A DNA stretch of 64,000 nucleotides. Source: an uncultured Pseudovibrio sp. (GTDB taxonomy: Bacteria > Pseudomonadota > Alphaproteobacteria > Rhizobiales > Stappiaceae). A program made the position numbers and the translations under genes. Of this stretch, positions 26,677 to 35,835 are shown one piece after another. Below the pieces are notes generated by a model, which had not been told where the DNA came from, did no database searches, and worked only from the letters and a program-made list of their open reading frames with translations. Each line of letters opens with the position of its first letter. Within the stretch, counting starts at the first letter, position 1. Location: the NCBI GenBank assembly GCA_947496145.1, contig CANMBS010000001.1, positions 1-64,000 on the forward strand, in the 5' to 3' direction.

Positions 26677-27831
26677 TTACTGACCTGCCAGCTGCGCGTT
26701 GACTTTAATTCCCGGGCGAACTTTCTGAATGCCCGAGGTGATCACAAGATCGCCTTTTTCCAACCCGGAACCAACCACCACGAGGCCTTTGATTTGGTCA
26801 ACAACGGCAATGCGCTGTTGTTCAACCACATCTTCCTTGTTCACCTTCAGGACATAAGGGCCTTCCTGATCCAGCAGTAATGCGGATTGTGACACGACCA
26901 GAACAGGCGCTGCATCTTTGACGTTGGCGACAACATCAACCAGCTGATGGTCAAAAAGCAGATGATCGGGATTATCAAATATCGCGTAGGATGTGACTGT
27001 GTCAGTGCCCGGATTTGCTTCAGCTTCCAGAAATTCTAATTTGCCATTGTGCTGGTAAAACTTACCATCTGACAAACGCAGGCGGATGAGGAGATTGTCC
27101 GTTTGCAAATTGTCTGCTCGCTGTGCCTGCAGGATCAATGCCTGCGGAACCGGGAAAGCGACGCGGATCGGGTCTAAAGATGTGATGGTCGCCAGTGTGC
27201 CGCTGTTGGCGTTGACGTATGCGCCTTCTTTGAACTTTGAGGTTCCGATCTGCCCGTCCAGTGGTGCACGTACTTCCGTGTAGCTTAAATCCAGCTCGGA
27301 GAGTTTTAGGTCTGCCTGCCGAAGAGCGAGAGATGCGTTGGCTTCCTTCAGGTTTGCGCGTGCTGTATCAAGTTCAGAGACGGAGATAGCATCCCGCTTG
27401 ACCAGTTGCTCTTTACGATCATAATCAACTTTTGCCAGATCGACCTTCGCTTGAGCACTCTCCAGATTGGCTTGAGATTGCTCAACTGCGAACTCATAGG
27501 GCTCCTGCTGAATGACGTAGAGAAGCTCCCCTTGCTTGACGGTTTGCCCTTCTTTGAACTCCAGCGGCTCCAGAAAACCGCCGACCCGCGCAATCAAAGC
27601 AACCTGACTGATGGCTTGTGTACGACCTGAAAAGACACGTTCTTCTTCAATGACTTCTATTCGAGCCGGTTCGACCAGAACGCCCGGAGGTGGTGGTGCC
27701 TCCTGAGCAATAACCACCCCTGACATGCAAAAGGCACTTAACGCCACTGCCAGACCTGTTGCAGTGATGTTTCGTGCCAGCCAGGTTGACAATGAAGTCG
27801 GATGGGCAAGCTGGTCATTTTTTATTGTCAT
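26677..27831 (-). CDS. RND efflux periplasmic adaptor (membrane-fusion protein)
   Basis: A 384-residue AcrA/MexA-type adaptor linking the RND permease to an outer-membrane channel. An N-terminal signal/anchor (TGLAVALSAFCMSGVVIAQE) is followed by a barrel-sandwich half (VFSGRTQAISQVALIARVGGFLEPLEFKEGQTVKQGELLYVI). Next come an alpha-hairpin (about 110-185), the second lipoyl half (APLDGQIGTSKFKEGAYVNANSGTL) and the beta-barrel to the end. It is directly upstream of the permease gene on the same strand. About 105 bases separate it from the SDR-fold gene that precedes it. Confidence 0.94.
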   Translation of the reverse strand: MTIKNDQLAHPTSLSTWLARNITATGLAVALSAFCMSGVVIAQEAPPPPGVLVEPARIEVIEEERVFSGRTQAISQVALIARVGGFLEPLEFKEGQTVKQGELLYVIQQEPYEFAVEQSQANLESAQAKVDLAKVDYDRKEQLVKRDAISVSELDTARANLKEANASLALRQADLKLSELDLSYTEVRAPLDGQIGTSKFKEGAYVNANSGTLATITSLDPIRVAFPVPQALILQAQRADNLQTDNLLIRLRLSDGKFYQHNGKLEFLEAEANPGTDTVTSYAIFDNPDHLLFDHQLVDVVANVKDAAPVLVVSQSALLLDQEGPYVLKVNKEDVVEQQRIAVVDQIKGLVVVGSGLEKGDLVITSGIQKVRPGIKVNAQLAGQ

Positions 27832-27936
27832 TTTTTGCTCTTGCTCAGTGATGTAGCGGGCAGGACCTGCCCAAACTTACCCTAGGGAAGTAACTTAAGT
27901 CTTGATTGCCAGATCAGGTGCGCTTGAGAGCGGATT

Positions 27937-28863
27937 TTAAAGGCTGCCTTTGCTTGTCTGTGCCAGCTGAAGCAGTCTGATGGTTTCCTCCCAGAGCTGG
28001 CTGCGCATCTGTGTGTTCAGGAAACGTTCATCAGCCAGAACTCTGGTTCCGGCCTCGTAGAACCCACCTGTTTTTGTCTCGAAACCGGGAGAAAGCAGCA
28101 TATGCATTGCAGGAAGGGCGGCATAAGGAGGGGATTTGCCAATCAGTGCCCCTTTCAGGTTCAGCCAGAAGCGTCTTGAGAAGCTGTAGCGCTTTACATG
28201 TCTGGTGAGCACAAGGCCGGGGCCAAATGCGTTGATGCAGATGCCCGTGTCTTTAAGCTGCTCGGCCCGCTCCAGCACATGCAGGAGATTGCAGTTCATC
28301 TGAGCGAGGCGGCGGTCCCAGTTGTTAAGAGGGCAAGTCGGGTCATTGAGCCGCGTTATGTCCGGTTGCTGAAAACGTGTTGCGGTTTTCACAAAGGTTA
28401 CGATACGCGCTGCCGGTTGTTGTTTGAGCAATGGGGTGAGTGCGTTTAGCAGATGAAATCTGCTGAGATAGTTGACTGCAAAGCCTGCTTCCACGCCCTC
28501 TGATGTCAGCCCGTGAAAACCCGGCAGTTCGGCGGCACACAGGACTATGCGGTTCAAATCCGGGAGGTGGTGCTGAACCTCCTGAGCAAGGCGGCTTACT
28601 TCGCTCATGAGGGAGAGATCAGCTACAAAGCCACGATGCTGGCGGTTTGGTCCGGCTTCGCGGATATCTTTGAGGACCGCTTGTATCTTGTCTTGTGAAC
28701 GCCCAACAACCGCCAGTGTCTGGCCCGCATCAGCAAGACGGATCGCGAGCGCTTTACCAATACCATCTGTGGCACCTGTTACCAGACAAGTGGTTTTGAC
28801 CTCACGCCACTCCTCCAGATAACCGGGGGGTGGCGGAACCGGAATGGCTTTGACCTTCTTCAT
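27937..28863 (-). CDS. short-chain dehydrogenase-fold protein lacking the catalytic Tyr/Lys
   Basis: A 308-residue protein of the SDR superfamily, closest in style to the retinol-dehydrogenase-like branch. The dinucleotide motif TGATDGIG (29-36) and VLCAAELPG are present. The region where Ser and YxxxK should lie reads RIVTFVKTATRFQQP ... RRLAQMNCNLLHVLERA: no tyrosine occurs in this whole stretch, and the serine of the usual VSS is replaced. It is therefore likely an NAD(P)-binding protein without standard oxidoreductase activity. A PVPPPP tract lies in the N-terminal extension. It precedes the RND pair on the same strand, and a 34-codon ORF precedes it by 27 bases. Confidence 0.82.
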   Translation of the reverse strand: MKKVKAIPVPPPPGYLEEWREVKTTCLVTGATDGIGKALAIRLADAGQTLAVVGRSQDKIQAVLKDIREAGPNRQHRGFVADLSLMSEVSRLAQEVQHHLPDLNRIVLCAAELPGFHGLTSEGVEAGFAVNYLSRFHLLNALTPLLKQQPAARIVTFVKTATRFQQPDITRLNDPTCPLNNWDRRLAQMNCNLLHVLERAEQLKDTGICINAFGPGLVLTRHVKRYSFSRRFWLNLKGALIGKSPPYAALPAMHMLLSPGFETKTGGFYEAGTRVLADERFLNTQMRSQLWEETIRLLQLAQTSKGSL

Positions 28864-28890
28864 GGAGAAAGTAGAGCAGAAACCCTTTAA

Positions 28891-28995
28891 TCAGTTGCCG
28901 CGTTTTTCCATAAAGTCGCAGCGGAGAATGTCCATGAACTCATAGTAAATCCGGAAGATTTCTTCGTAATGCTGGACACTTGAAGCGCTTTGCAT
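28891..28995 (-). CDS. candidate 34-residue small protein upstream of the SDR-fold gene
   Basis: ATG at 28995 preceded by GAGAGGAT, ending TGA at 28893-28891. The sequence is protein-like, with an amphipathic aromatic-rich helix (VQHYEEIFRIYYEFMDILR), one cysteine and a basic end. It is co-directional with the SDR gene at 27-base spacing. It could be a regulatory or partner microprotein, or the remnant of a longer gene. Missed by routine calling because of length. Confidence 0.4.
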   Translation of the reverse strand: MQSASSVQHYEEIFRIYYEFMDILRCDFMEKRGN

Positions 28996-29046
28996 ATCCT
29001 CTCAGATTTGCTAGTAGATTTTAAGTGAGTGAGGGAATCTAAGTAC

Positions 29047-29832
29047 ATGCAGGCAGCACTTGGAGATTTTAAAGGCGTGCTCCGGCGTCTCTATTTCGGG
29101 CAGACAACCGCTGCGCGTTCCTGGCGCATTGGTTTGCTTATGTTTGATGTGGTCACGATCTTTTACTTCGTGCTTTCAGCCACTTTGACAGAGCTGGAAA
29201 GCTACCCGCATCTGGACTGGGCTATCGGGCTCATTCTGCTCCTCGATTATGGCTTTCGCCTTTCCTTAGCAGTGCGACCTTTTCGAGCTGCCTTTGACAG
29301 TACTGCCCTTGCAGATCTGATTGTGATCCTGTCGTTGTTCGCTGAAGCCTTCATCGAGAACATGGGTTTCTTGCGCGTTATACGCATGTTGCGGCTGTTG
29401 CGCTCCTATCATGTTATCAAAGACCTGCGAGAGACCTTTTCGTGGTTCCGTGAGCACGAGGATATTATCAACTCGGCCCTGAACCTGCTGGTCTTCGTAT
29501 TTCTGGTCAGTGCGGTTGTTTATGTGATTGAGGCGCAGCTCAATCCCGACATCAATTCTTACATGGATGCACTGTATTTTACCGTCACGACTCTAACCAC
29601 GACAGGGTATGGTGATATCACCATGACGGACACGATGAGTCGTGGTCTGACCATCATAATTATGGTGTTCGGAGTGGCGTTATTTTTGCGGTTGATCCAG
29701 ACAATTTTCCGCCCTGCCAAGGTAAAATACGCTTGTCCTGATTGTGGCCTTAATCGTCATGATAATGACGCCGTTCACTGCAAGCATTGCGGAAATACAT
29801 TGCACATTCCCACGGAGGGGGACTGGCAGTAG
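29047..29832 (+). CDS. voltage-gated-type potassium channel with C-terminal zinc ribbon
   Basis: A 261-residue inner-membrane channel with six membrane segments: S1-S3, an arginine-bearing S4 (RVIRMLRLLRSYH, about 110-122), S5, a pore helix with the K+ filter TTTGYGD (184-190) and S6. A cytosolic tail follows with CPDCGLNRHDNDAVHCKHCGN, a four-cysteine zinc ribbon (about 230-248). The start at 29047 is chosen because GAGGGA lies ten bases upstream; a GTG frame begins at 29029. The zinc ribbon is an uncommon tail and may sense metals or redox state, or assist assembly. Confidence 0.9.
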   Translation: MQAALGDFKGVLRRLYFGQTTAARSWRIGLLMFDVVTIFYFVLSATLTELESYPHLDWAIGLILLLDYGFRLSLAVRPFRAAFDSTALADLIVILSLFAEAFIENMGFLRVIRMLRLLRSYHVIKDLRETFSWFREHEDIINSALNLLVFVFLVSAVVYVIEAQLNPDINSYMDALYFTVTTLTTTGYGDITMTDTMSRGLTIIIMVFGVALFLRLIQTIFRPAKVKYACPDCGLNRHDNDAVHCKHCGNTLHIPTEGDWQ

Positions 29833-29987
29833 TTGCACTCGCGAAAAGTCGTAAATAACGGCATTAATTTTGAGAGTGAGACCGCCCTTGAGGGGTATGT
29901 TAGCATAATAAAAAATAAGTCTCAGCAGTTCATGGATTTATCCATTGATTTCAAATAAGTATCGCTGAGCAGCAGGTAGGAAATGGA

Positions 29988-30824
29988 ATGGGCATGAGCC
30001 TTTTTACGAGTGCAATTACGTTTGCAACTGTCCTTTTTTCGGGTGCGCTTCCCAATAGCAGTCTGGCTGGTGAAGCTCCGTGTGGTGTCTCTGCTCCCTG
30101 CGAAATTGATGGTGGTTCCTACTATGTGGCTCTCCCTGATATTTCTGCTGAAACTGACCAAATTGGTGCCATAATCTACTTACACGGGTGGAAAGGACAA
30201 GCTAACAACGTGGTGCAAAACTCTGCACTTCGCAATCTTGCAAATGAGCTTGGCGTTGCCCTTGTTGTGCCGCAGGGCGTGGGCGGGAGCTGGTCTTATC
30301 CGGGGTCTCCAAGTCAGGAGCGTGATGAGTTCAGGTTCTTCGGTGACATGCTCAATGACTTGTCCGCCCGCTTTCCGATTGACCGCGAAAAAATCCTTCT
30401 CTCCGGGTTCTCCATGGGTGGGTCCATGGTGTGGAATCTGGCTTGCTATAAAGGTGAAAACTACGCAGGTTTTGCACCAATAGCGGGCGCATTCTGGGAC
30501 CCTATCCCAGAGACATGCCCTTCTCCACTGACCAATTTTTATCACACGCATGGTGTGGAAGATAAAACCGTGCCCATGGTCGGGCGTGCCATTGGCGAAA
30601 AGTGGCGGCAGTCTGACGTGTTTGACAGTCTGGATGTCTGGAAGCGGCAGTCTGGTCTTTATGGCACAGAAGCAACTCCAATTTCTGCTGGTGAGTTGCA
30701 ATGTGATGTCTGGTCTGGTGAGGGCAAAAAACTGGAGCTGTGCCTGCACGATGGCGGACATTCCATGAAAGCTAACTGGATTCGGCGTGCGTGGCTGGAC
30801 CTTGCCAACACAAAAGGCTGGTAG
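29988..30824 (+). CDS. secreted polyhydroxybutyrate-depolymerase-like esterase (LpqC family)
   Basis: A 278-residue alpha/beta hydrolase with a signal peptide (about 1-27, ending SLAGE). The oxyanion strand IIYLHGWKGQ, nucleophile elbow GFSMGGSM (Ser about 143), acid segment HTHGVEDKTVP and catalytic histidine HDGGHSM match the feruloyl-esterase/PHB-depolymerase family. It probably hydrolyses an ester outside the cytoplasm; the exact substrate is unknown. Several paired cysteines support an exported protein. Monocistronic. Confidence 0.88.
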   Translation: MGMSLFTSAITFATVLFSGALPNSSLAGEAPCGVSAPCEIDGGSYYVALPDISAETDQIGAIIYLHGWKGQANNVVQNSALRNLANELGVALVVPQGVGGSWSYPGSPSQERDEFRFFGDMLNDLSARFPIDREKILLSGFSMGGSMVWNLACYKGENYAGFAPIAGAFWDPIPETCPSPLTNFYHTHGVEDKTVPMVGRAIGEKWRQSDVFDSLDVWKRQSGLYGTEATPISAGELQCDVWSGEGKKLELCLHDGGHSMKANWIRRAWLDLANTKGW

Positions 30825-31045
30825 CTCACGCAGCTTTATCCGTTATTTCCCACAGGATCATCACGCGGCTCTGCACGATTTTCACGCAGAATCACGATGC
30901 CGTGTGATCTGCCAGTTTACTGTGGTTGCTGATCTTTCCCTGCTCTAACGTCTCTCCAAAATTTGCTGGATTGCTGCAAATGATGGGGTCGTTCACCCTC
31001 CATTTGTGGTGAACCGCACCTCCTCAAATCAGATGGACAGAAACG

Positions 31046-32332
31046 TTGAGTTCTTCAGGCAGCCGCTCGCAAGCCTCCCCTTCTTCCAGTCACAAAGGCC
31101 CTTTGGATGGTCTTGTTGTGCTGGACCTTTCGCGCATTTTAGCAGGGCCAACCTGTACCCAACTCCTCGGAGACATGGGTGCTGAGGTCATCAAGATTGA
31201 ACACCCTGCACGAGGTGATGATACACGCGGCTGGGGTCCTCCGTTTTTGAAAGGAAAAGACGGAGAAGATACCCGGGAGAGCGCATATTACCTGAGCTCC
31301 AACCGCAATAAGCGTTCTGTTGGCGTTAACATGGGAAGCGAGGAAGGTATCGCAATCCTGAAAGAACTGGCTGCCAAAGCAGATATCGTTATTGAAAATT
31401 TCAAGGTGGGCGATCTGACTCGCAAGGGGTTGGGTTATGATGATCTTCACGCTTTAAACCCGCGCCTTATCTACTGCTCTATTACCGGATTTGGGCAAAC
31501 AGGACCTTACGCACACAGGGCTGGTTATGATGCACTGATACAGGCTATGGGCGGTATTATGAGCATTACCGGACTTCCCGAGGAAGAAGGCGGGAGCCCG
31601 ATGAAAATTGGCGTTGGAATTGCGGATGTGATGTGCGGTATGTACGCCAGCTCCGCTATTCTGGCAGCGTTGCATCATCGTGAGGCAAGCGGTGAAGGAC
31701 AGTACATCGATATCTCCCTCATGGATTGTCAGGTGGCCTGGCTTATCAATCAGGGACTTTCTTATCTGACAAATGGCAAAGTGCCTCCTCGCCTCGGCAA
31801 TGCGCACCCGACGATCGTGCCCTATGACACCTTCCCCGCAGCAGACAAGGATTTTATGGTTGCTGTTGGCAATGATGGGCAATATCAGCGGTTTTGTGAG
31901 GTTCTGGGATGCTGTGAACTTGCCAGTGATCCTCGCTTTGTAACGAATGCAGATCGTGTGCGTCACCGTGCAGAGCTGGTTCCGCTGTTGCGGCAACACA
32001 CCATTACTCAGAATGCTGCGCATTGGACTGCGGCTTTGGAGGCTGTTGGCGTTCCCTGTGGACCCGTGAATGATCTTGAGAGCGTGTTCAATGATCCGCA
32101 GGTTCTCCATCGCGGCATGAAAATCTCCTTACCTCACGCACTTTCTGAGGATGGTCAGGTCAATCTGATTGGCAACCCGATCAAGTTCAGCTCCACACCA
32201 GTAACCTATCGAAAAGCCCCGCCCACTTTAAGCGAAGGCAGCATGGAAGTGCTCACCAAACACCTAGGTAAATCAATTGAGGAAGTTCACGAGTACGCCG
32301 AACGCGGGATCGTGTCATTAGGGAAAGAATAG
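31046..32332 (+). CDS. class III (CaiB/BaiF) CoA-transferase
   Basis: A 428-residue cytosolic CoA-transferase. Family features are LDLSRILAGPTCTQLLGDMGAEVIKIEHP near the N-terminus, SSNRNKRSVGVNM, and ADIVIENFKVGDLTRKGLGYDDL with the catalytic aspartate region GIADVMCGMYA. The style (GYDALIQAMGGIMSITG, PYDTFPAADKDFMVAVGND) is closer to succinyl-CoA:dicarboxylate transferases than to formyl-CoA transferase. The next gene, a ThDP enzyme, starts two bases after its stop, so the two act together. The TTG start at 31046 is the annotated possibility; no good ribosome site is seen. Confidence 0.9.
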   Translation: MSSSGSRSQASPSSSHKGPLDGLVVLDLSRILAGPTCTQLLGDMGAEVIKIEHPARGDDTRGWGPPFLKGKDGEDTRESAYYLSSNRNKRSVGVNMGSEEGIAILKELAAKADIVIENFKVGDLTRKGLGYDDLHALNPRLIYCSITGFGQTGPYAHRAGYDALIQAMGGIMSITGLPEEEGGSPMKIGVGIADVMCGMYASSAILAALHHREASGEGQYIDISLMDCQVAWLINQGLSYLTNGKVPPRLGNAHPTIVPYDTFPAADKDFMVAVGNDGQYQRFCEVLGCCELASDPRFVTNADRVRHRAELVPLLRQHTITQNAAHWTAALEAVGVPCGPVNDLESVFNDPQVLHRGMKISLPHALSEDGQVNLIGNPIKFSSTPVTYRKAPPTLSEGSMEVLTKHLGKSIEEVHEYAERGIVSLGKE

Positions 32333-32333
32333 A

Positions 32334-33971
32334 ATGCGTGGTGCTGATCTTATAGCGCAGAAATTAAAGGATGCGGGCAGTCAGTTTGCGTTTGGAATTC
32401 CGGGTGGTGAAGTACTTGCCCTTATGGATGCTTTGAGTTTGGCCGGGCTTTCCTTCAATCTGGTAAAGCATGAGAACGCAGGCGGGTTTATGGCTGAAGG
32501 TGCATGGCATGGCCTTGCCCGACAGGGCGTGGATGCGCCTGTGGTGTTGCTGGCAACACTTGGTCCGGGGGTGACCAATGCGGTAAATGCAGTTGCTAAT
32601 GCCTATCAGGATCGTGTGCCGCTGATTTTCCTGACTGGCTGTGTGGATGCAGCTGAGGCAGAAACATACACCCATCAGGTGATGGACCACCAACAGCTCC
32701 TGCGCCCTATCGTTAAGGCCAGTTTCCGCGCCTCGACAGGTGCGCTGAATGCTATGATGGACAAAGCGATTTCCATTGCCATGTCTGGTCAACCCGGTCC
32801 GGTTCACATTGATGTGCCTATCTCCGTAGCTGAAGGTGACACGGCTGAGGTATTGAAGAGACCAAACTACGGCGTTCGCGCTGCACAACTGCCATTTGGC
32901 GACGTGCTGGAACAAGCGCGGGACCTGCTTGAGAGTGCTCAGAAGCCTCTCGCCATCGCCGGTGTTGATGCCGTGAATGTGGATGCGGGCAAGGAGATTG
33001 AAGCTTTTTGCGAAGCCTACCAGATACCGCTTGTCACCAGTTATAAGGGCAAGGGACTTCTACCTGAAGATCATCCGCTCTCTTTAGGGGGCGCTGGTCT
33101 TTCGCCAAAGGCCGATGCAAGCCTGATGCCTTTACTTGCGGATGCAGACCTGATTGTGCTGATTGGCTACGATCCGATTGAAATGCGGGTCAACTGGCGC
33201 AATCCGTGGCGTGAAGAGACGGCAGTCATTGAACTGACACCTGTGATGCGCTGCCATGGAATGCACTGTGTAAGTCATACGCTTGAAGGTGATATCAAAC
33301 CGACCCTGCTGGCGCTCACGCCTGAAGATGATGTGAATGTTGCTGTTGCGGAGAGTAATTGGCTTCATGACCGGATTGCACCTGCCAAAGCAAAACTACA
33401 GCTTGATTTTGCTGCTGAAGAAAACGGTTGGGGACCGGCGACTGTGTTTCATGGTTTGCGGGCCGCTTTGCCGGAGACGACAGTTGCCACAGCGGATAGT
33501 GGTGCTCACCGCATTCTGGTCAGCCAGATTTGGGAGTGTGTTTCTCCCCGGACCATGTTGCAGAGTTCTGCCCTTTGCACGATGGCTTGCGCGCTTCCGC
33601 TTGGTATCGGGCACAAGATGGCAAAACCTGATGATCCGGTTGTTGTGTTTGTAGGAGATGCAGGGCTTGAGATGGGACTTGGTGATCTGGCTGTCCTGCG
33701 GGATATGCGGATGCCTTTCCTCATTTGTGTTCTGGTAGATGAAAGCCTGTCGCTTATTGAGTTGAAGCAGCGGGCGAACCAGAACCCTAATCTGGGCGTG
33801 GACTTTTCCGGAACCAACTTCCCAGCACTTGCTGCGGCTTATGGTGGTCATGGTGTGTGGGTGGATGATGCGCAGACACTGAAGCAAGAAGCACAAGCTG
33901 CTTTGGAACGAGATACCTTTACCGTACTTGCGTGCCGGATTGATCGGCGTGCTTATGATGGCAAGCTGTAG
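32334..33971 (+). CDS. thiamine-diphosphate enzyme of the acetolactate synthase family
   Basis: A 545-residue protein with the three-domain ThDP fold. The cofactor-activating glutamate lies in FNLVKHENAGGFMAEGAWHG, the central domain spans about 190-330, and the metal/ThDP motif is VVVFVGDAGLEMGLGDLAVL, in which the usual GDG is GDA. It does not match IlvB closely and no small regulatory subunit is present. Pairing with a CoA-transferase suggests a decarboxylase or lyase of an acyl-CoA, analogous in layout to formyl-CoA transferase plus oxalyl-CoA decarboxylase, but the substrate is not established. Translationally linked to the upstream gene. Confidence 0.88.
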   Translation: MRGADLIAQKLKDAGSQFAFGIPGGEVLALMDALSLAGLSFNLVKHENAGGFMAEGAWHGLARQGVDAPVVLLATLGPGVTNAVNAVANAYQDRVPLIFLTGCVDAAEAETYTHQVMDHQQLLRPIVKASFRASTGALNAMMDKAISIAMSGQPGPVHIDVPISVAEGDTAEVLKRPNYGVRAAQLPFGDVLEQARDLLESAQKPLAIAGVDAVNVDAGKEIEAFCEAYQIPLVTSYKGKGLLPEDHPLSLGGAGLSPKADASLMPLLADADLIVLIGYDPIEMRVNWRNPWREETAVIELTPVMRCHGMHCVSHTLEGDIKPTLLALTPEDDVNVAVAESNWLHDRIAPAKAKLQLDFAAEENGWGPATVFHGLRAALPETTVATADSGAHRILVSQIWECVSPRTMLQSSALCTMACALPLGIGHKMAKPDDPVVVFVGDAGLEMGLGDLAVLRDMRMPFLICVLVDESLSLIELKQRANQNPNLGVDFSGTNFPALAAAYGGHGVWVDDAQTLKQEAQAALERDTFTVLACRIDRRAYDGKL

Positions 33972-33992
33972 GTAAATAAGCTATGCCGTGCC

Positions 33993-34517
33993 TCAGGTGT
34001 TGCCTGTGGCACGGTCTGCAATGCGCTGGAAGATGATATCCAGCTCTTCACTCAGAGTGATCAGGTCCTCAGTGGCGGTTTCGCGATAGGGCAGAAACAC
34101 GAAGCTTGGCGTCTTCCAGGAAAGTGTTGCTGTACCATTCTGATTTTCGGTGAGGTAGAAGCGGATAGGTGCTTCAATGCCTGACTGAACGCTGGCGGCA
34201 AGCATACGCCTTGCAAAGTCATTGCGAAATACACCCACCACATAGTTTCCGGGTATCTCAAAACCTTTGTTTTTTGCTCCTCGCGATGCGCTTGCCATGT
34301 TGACCAGTAGCATATCTTCTTTGCGGATCGCTTCTTTCAGGGATGCGAGCAAATCCTCGATGGATAAAGTGGTCTCGATCACCCGCCAGCCATTGCGCGG
34401 AAGGACTTTGCCCTGCTGCGCCTGTTCAGCTGTAATTTGGGCTTGCGAGGGTTGAAAGGCTGCCATCACGAACATTAATGTTCCAACGAAGCCGAGCACA
34501 CCTGTTAGAATTTTCAT
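33993..34517 (-). CDS. exported DUF302 protein
   Basis: A 174-residue protein with a signal peptide (ILTGVLGFVGTLMFVMAAFQPSQAQ) and a DUF302 domain (VIETTLSIEDLLASLKEAIRKEDMLLVN, YVVGVFRNDFARRMLAASVQSGIEAPIRFYL). DUF302 proteins are small alpha/beta proteins of unknown function, often found with sulfur or redox genes. Here the next gene on the same strand upstream is a YeeE/YedE transporter, 100 bases away, so a link to sulfur metabolism is possible. Convergent with the ThDP-enzyme gene. Confidence 0.85.
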   Translation of the reverse strand: MKILTGVLGFVGTLMFVMAAFQPSQAQITAEQAQQGKVLPRNGWRVIETTLSIEDLLASLKEAIRKEDMLLVNMASASRGAKNKGFEIPGNYVVGVFRNDFARRMLAASVQSGIEAPIRFYLTENQNGTATLSWKTPSFVFLPYRETATEDLITLSEELDIIFQRIADRATGNT

Positions 34518-34617
34518 TGGTCAGTCCTTTGTGTATCTAGCGAATATATAGTCTGGACTTAAACAGGTCGTTGTTCAGTCCCAGTAGATTTTAATAGGCG
34601 AAATTGTAGAGGTTTGA

Positions 34618-35835
34618 TCAGCCTGATTCTTGCCTTGCCGTTACTGGTGCGCCGTCCATGCCAATCCAGTAACGCACCCGTGCTCCAAGCATGGAGCCTG
34701 CAAATGCAAAGACCAGCCATAACCAGCCATGCAAGGACCCGGAGGTTATTCCTCCCAGATAAGCCCCTATGTTGCAGCCGTAAGAGAGGCGCGCACCATA
34801 ACCCAGCAACAAGCCGCCGATCATTGCAGTACCAGCATCACGCAGGTTGATTTTCTTTGTGGGTTTGAACTTTCCCGCAAGGCCAGCGGCGATCAAAGCG
34901 CCAAGTACGATGCCGAAGTTCATGACAGAGGTGGAATCTGCAAAGACTGATCTTTTGATCGCGCCAACCTGCCATTGCCAGTAGGGCCATGTTTCAACGG
35001 GTATGCCGAGGTTGTAAAACAGCTTTGCTCCCCATAAGGAAAACCCGCTTGTAATGCCCCAGGGACGGCGCAAAATGATAAACGTAAGAACGCAAACCAG
35101 TGCCAATATCAACGCACCAAGGATGAACCCCCATTCTCCCTTAAACAGGGAGGCGGTTTTTCGTGGCTTCTCCAGATTACCCCACTGTTTTTTCTCCATA
35201 AAAACCGAAAGCGCAGCAAGGGCGATCAACGGAAGGATGGTAAGCGCAAGTGCAGGGCCCGTTCCAAACCAACGCAAGAGCGAAATTGCGGGTAATCTGG
35301 GAAGGTCATTCCAGAATGGTACATGAGCTGTTGCAACTACACTGCCCAAAATGAAGAAGAAGAGGGTAATTACCATTCGGGAGGAACCGCCACCAACGGT
35401 GAACAGGGTTCCTGATCCACAACCGCCTCCCAGTTGCATTCCGATACCGAACAGGACAGCGCCAAAGGCTGCTCCAATACCGAAAGGAAAGACAAAGCCC
35501 CCAGCAGGCAGACCTATGTCTGACCCATATTGAATAAGTGGGAAACTTATTAGTGAGACCAATGCGATAAGGAGAAACTGGGCACGCAGTCCCTGCCCTC
35601 TTTTCTGAGTGACAATGCGTCGCCAGGCCGCCGTGAAACCGAAGCTTGTGTGGTATAGCGCAATCCCTGCCAGTGCGCCTATAAAAGCGGCAGCACCTAC
35701 ACGCCAGCCGCTTAACTCAAAACCCAGCGCAGAAACAACTGCTAAAGCAACCAGAGCAGCAAGAACGATAGCGGTTTGCGCGGGCAAGCCCCCTTCATCC
35801 GTGCTGCTCTGAATATCACTTGTTATTTGCGACAT
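34618..35835 (-). CDS. YeeE/YedE-family (TsuA-like) sulfur-compound transporter
   Basis: A 405-residue inner-membrane protein with two homologous halves, each containing the family's conserved cysteine loop: GIGMQLGGGCGSGTLFTVGGG in the first and GYGARLSYGCNIGAYLGGITSG in the second. In TsuA such cysteines relay thiosulfate through the membrane. About ten hydrophobic segments are visible. The ATG at 35835 is preferred (GGAGATAA upstream); a GTG at 35856 would add seven residues. The DUF302 gene follows it. The imported compound is inferred from the family. Confidence 0.9.
   Translation of the reverse strand: MSQITSDIQSSTDEGGLPAQTAIVLAALVALAVVSALGFELSGWRVGAAAFIGALAGIALYHTSFGFTAAWRRIVTQKRGQGLRAQFLLIALVSLISFPLIQYGSDIGLPAGGFVFPFGIGAAFGAVLFGIGMQLGGGCGSGTLFTVGGGSSRMVITLFFFILGSVVATAHVPFWNDLPRLPAISLLRWFGTGPALALTILPLIALAALSVFMEKKQWGNLEKPRKTASLFKGEWGFILGALILALVCVLTFIILRRPWGITSGFSLWGAKLFYNLGIPVETWPYWQWQVGAIKRSVFADSTSVMNFGIVLGALIAAGLAGKFKPTKKINLRDAGTAMIGGLLLGYGARLSYGCNIGAYLGGITSGSLHGWLWLVFAFAGSMLGARVRYWIGMDGAPVTARQESG

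Noticed and set aside
28540-28570. GGTTCAAATCC string resembling a tRNA T-loop
   Set aside because: It is inside the SDR-fold coding sequence and no cloverleaf can be folded around it.
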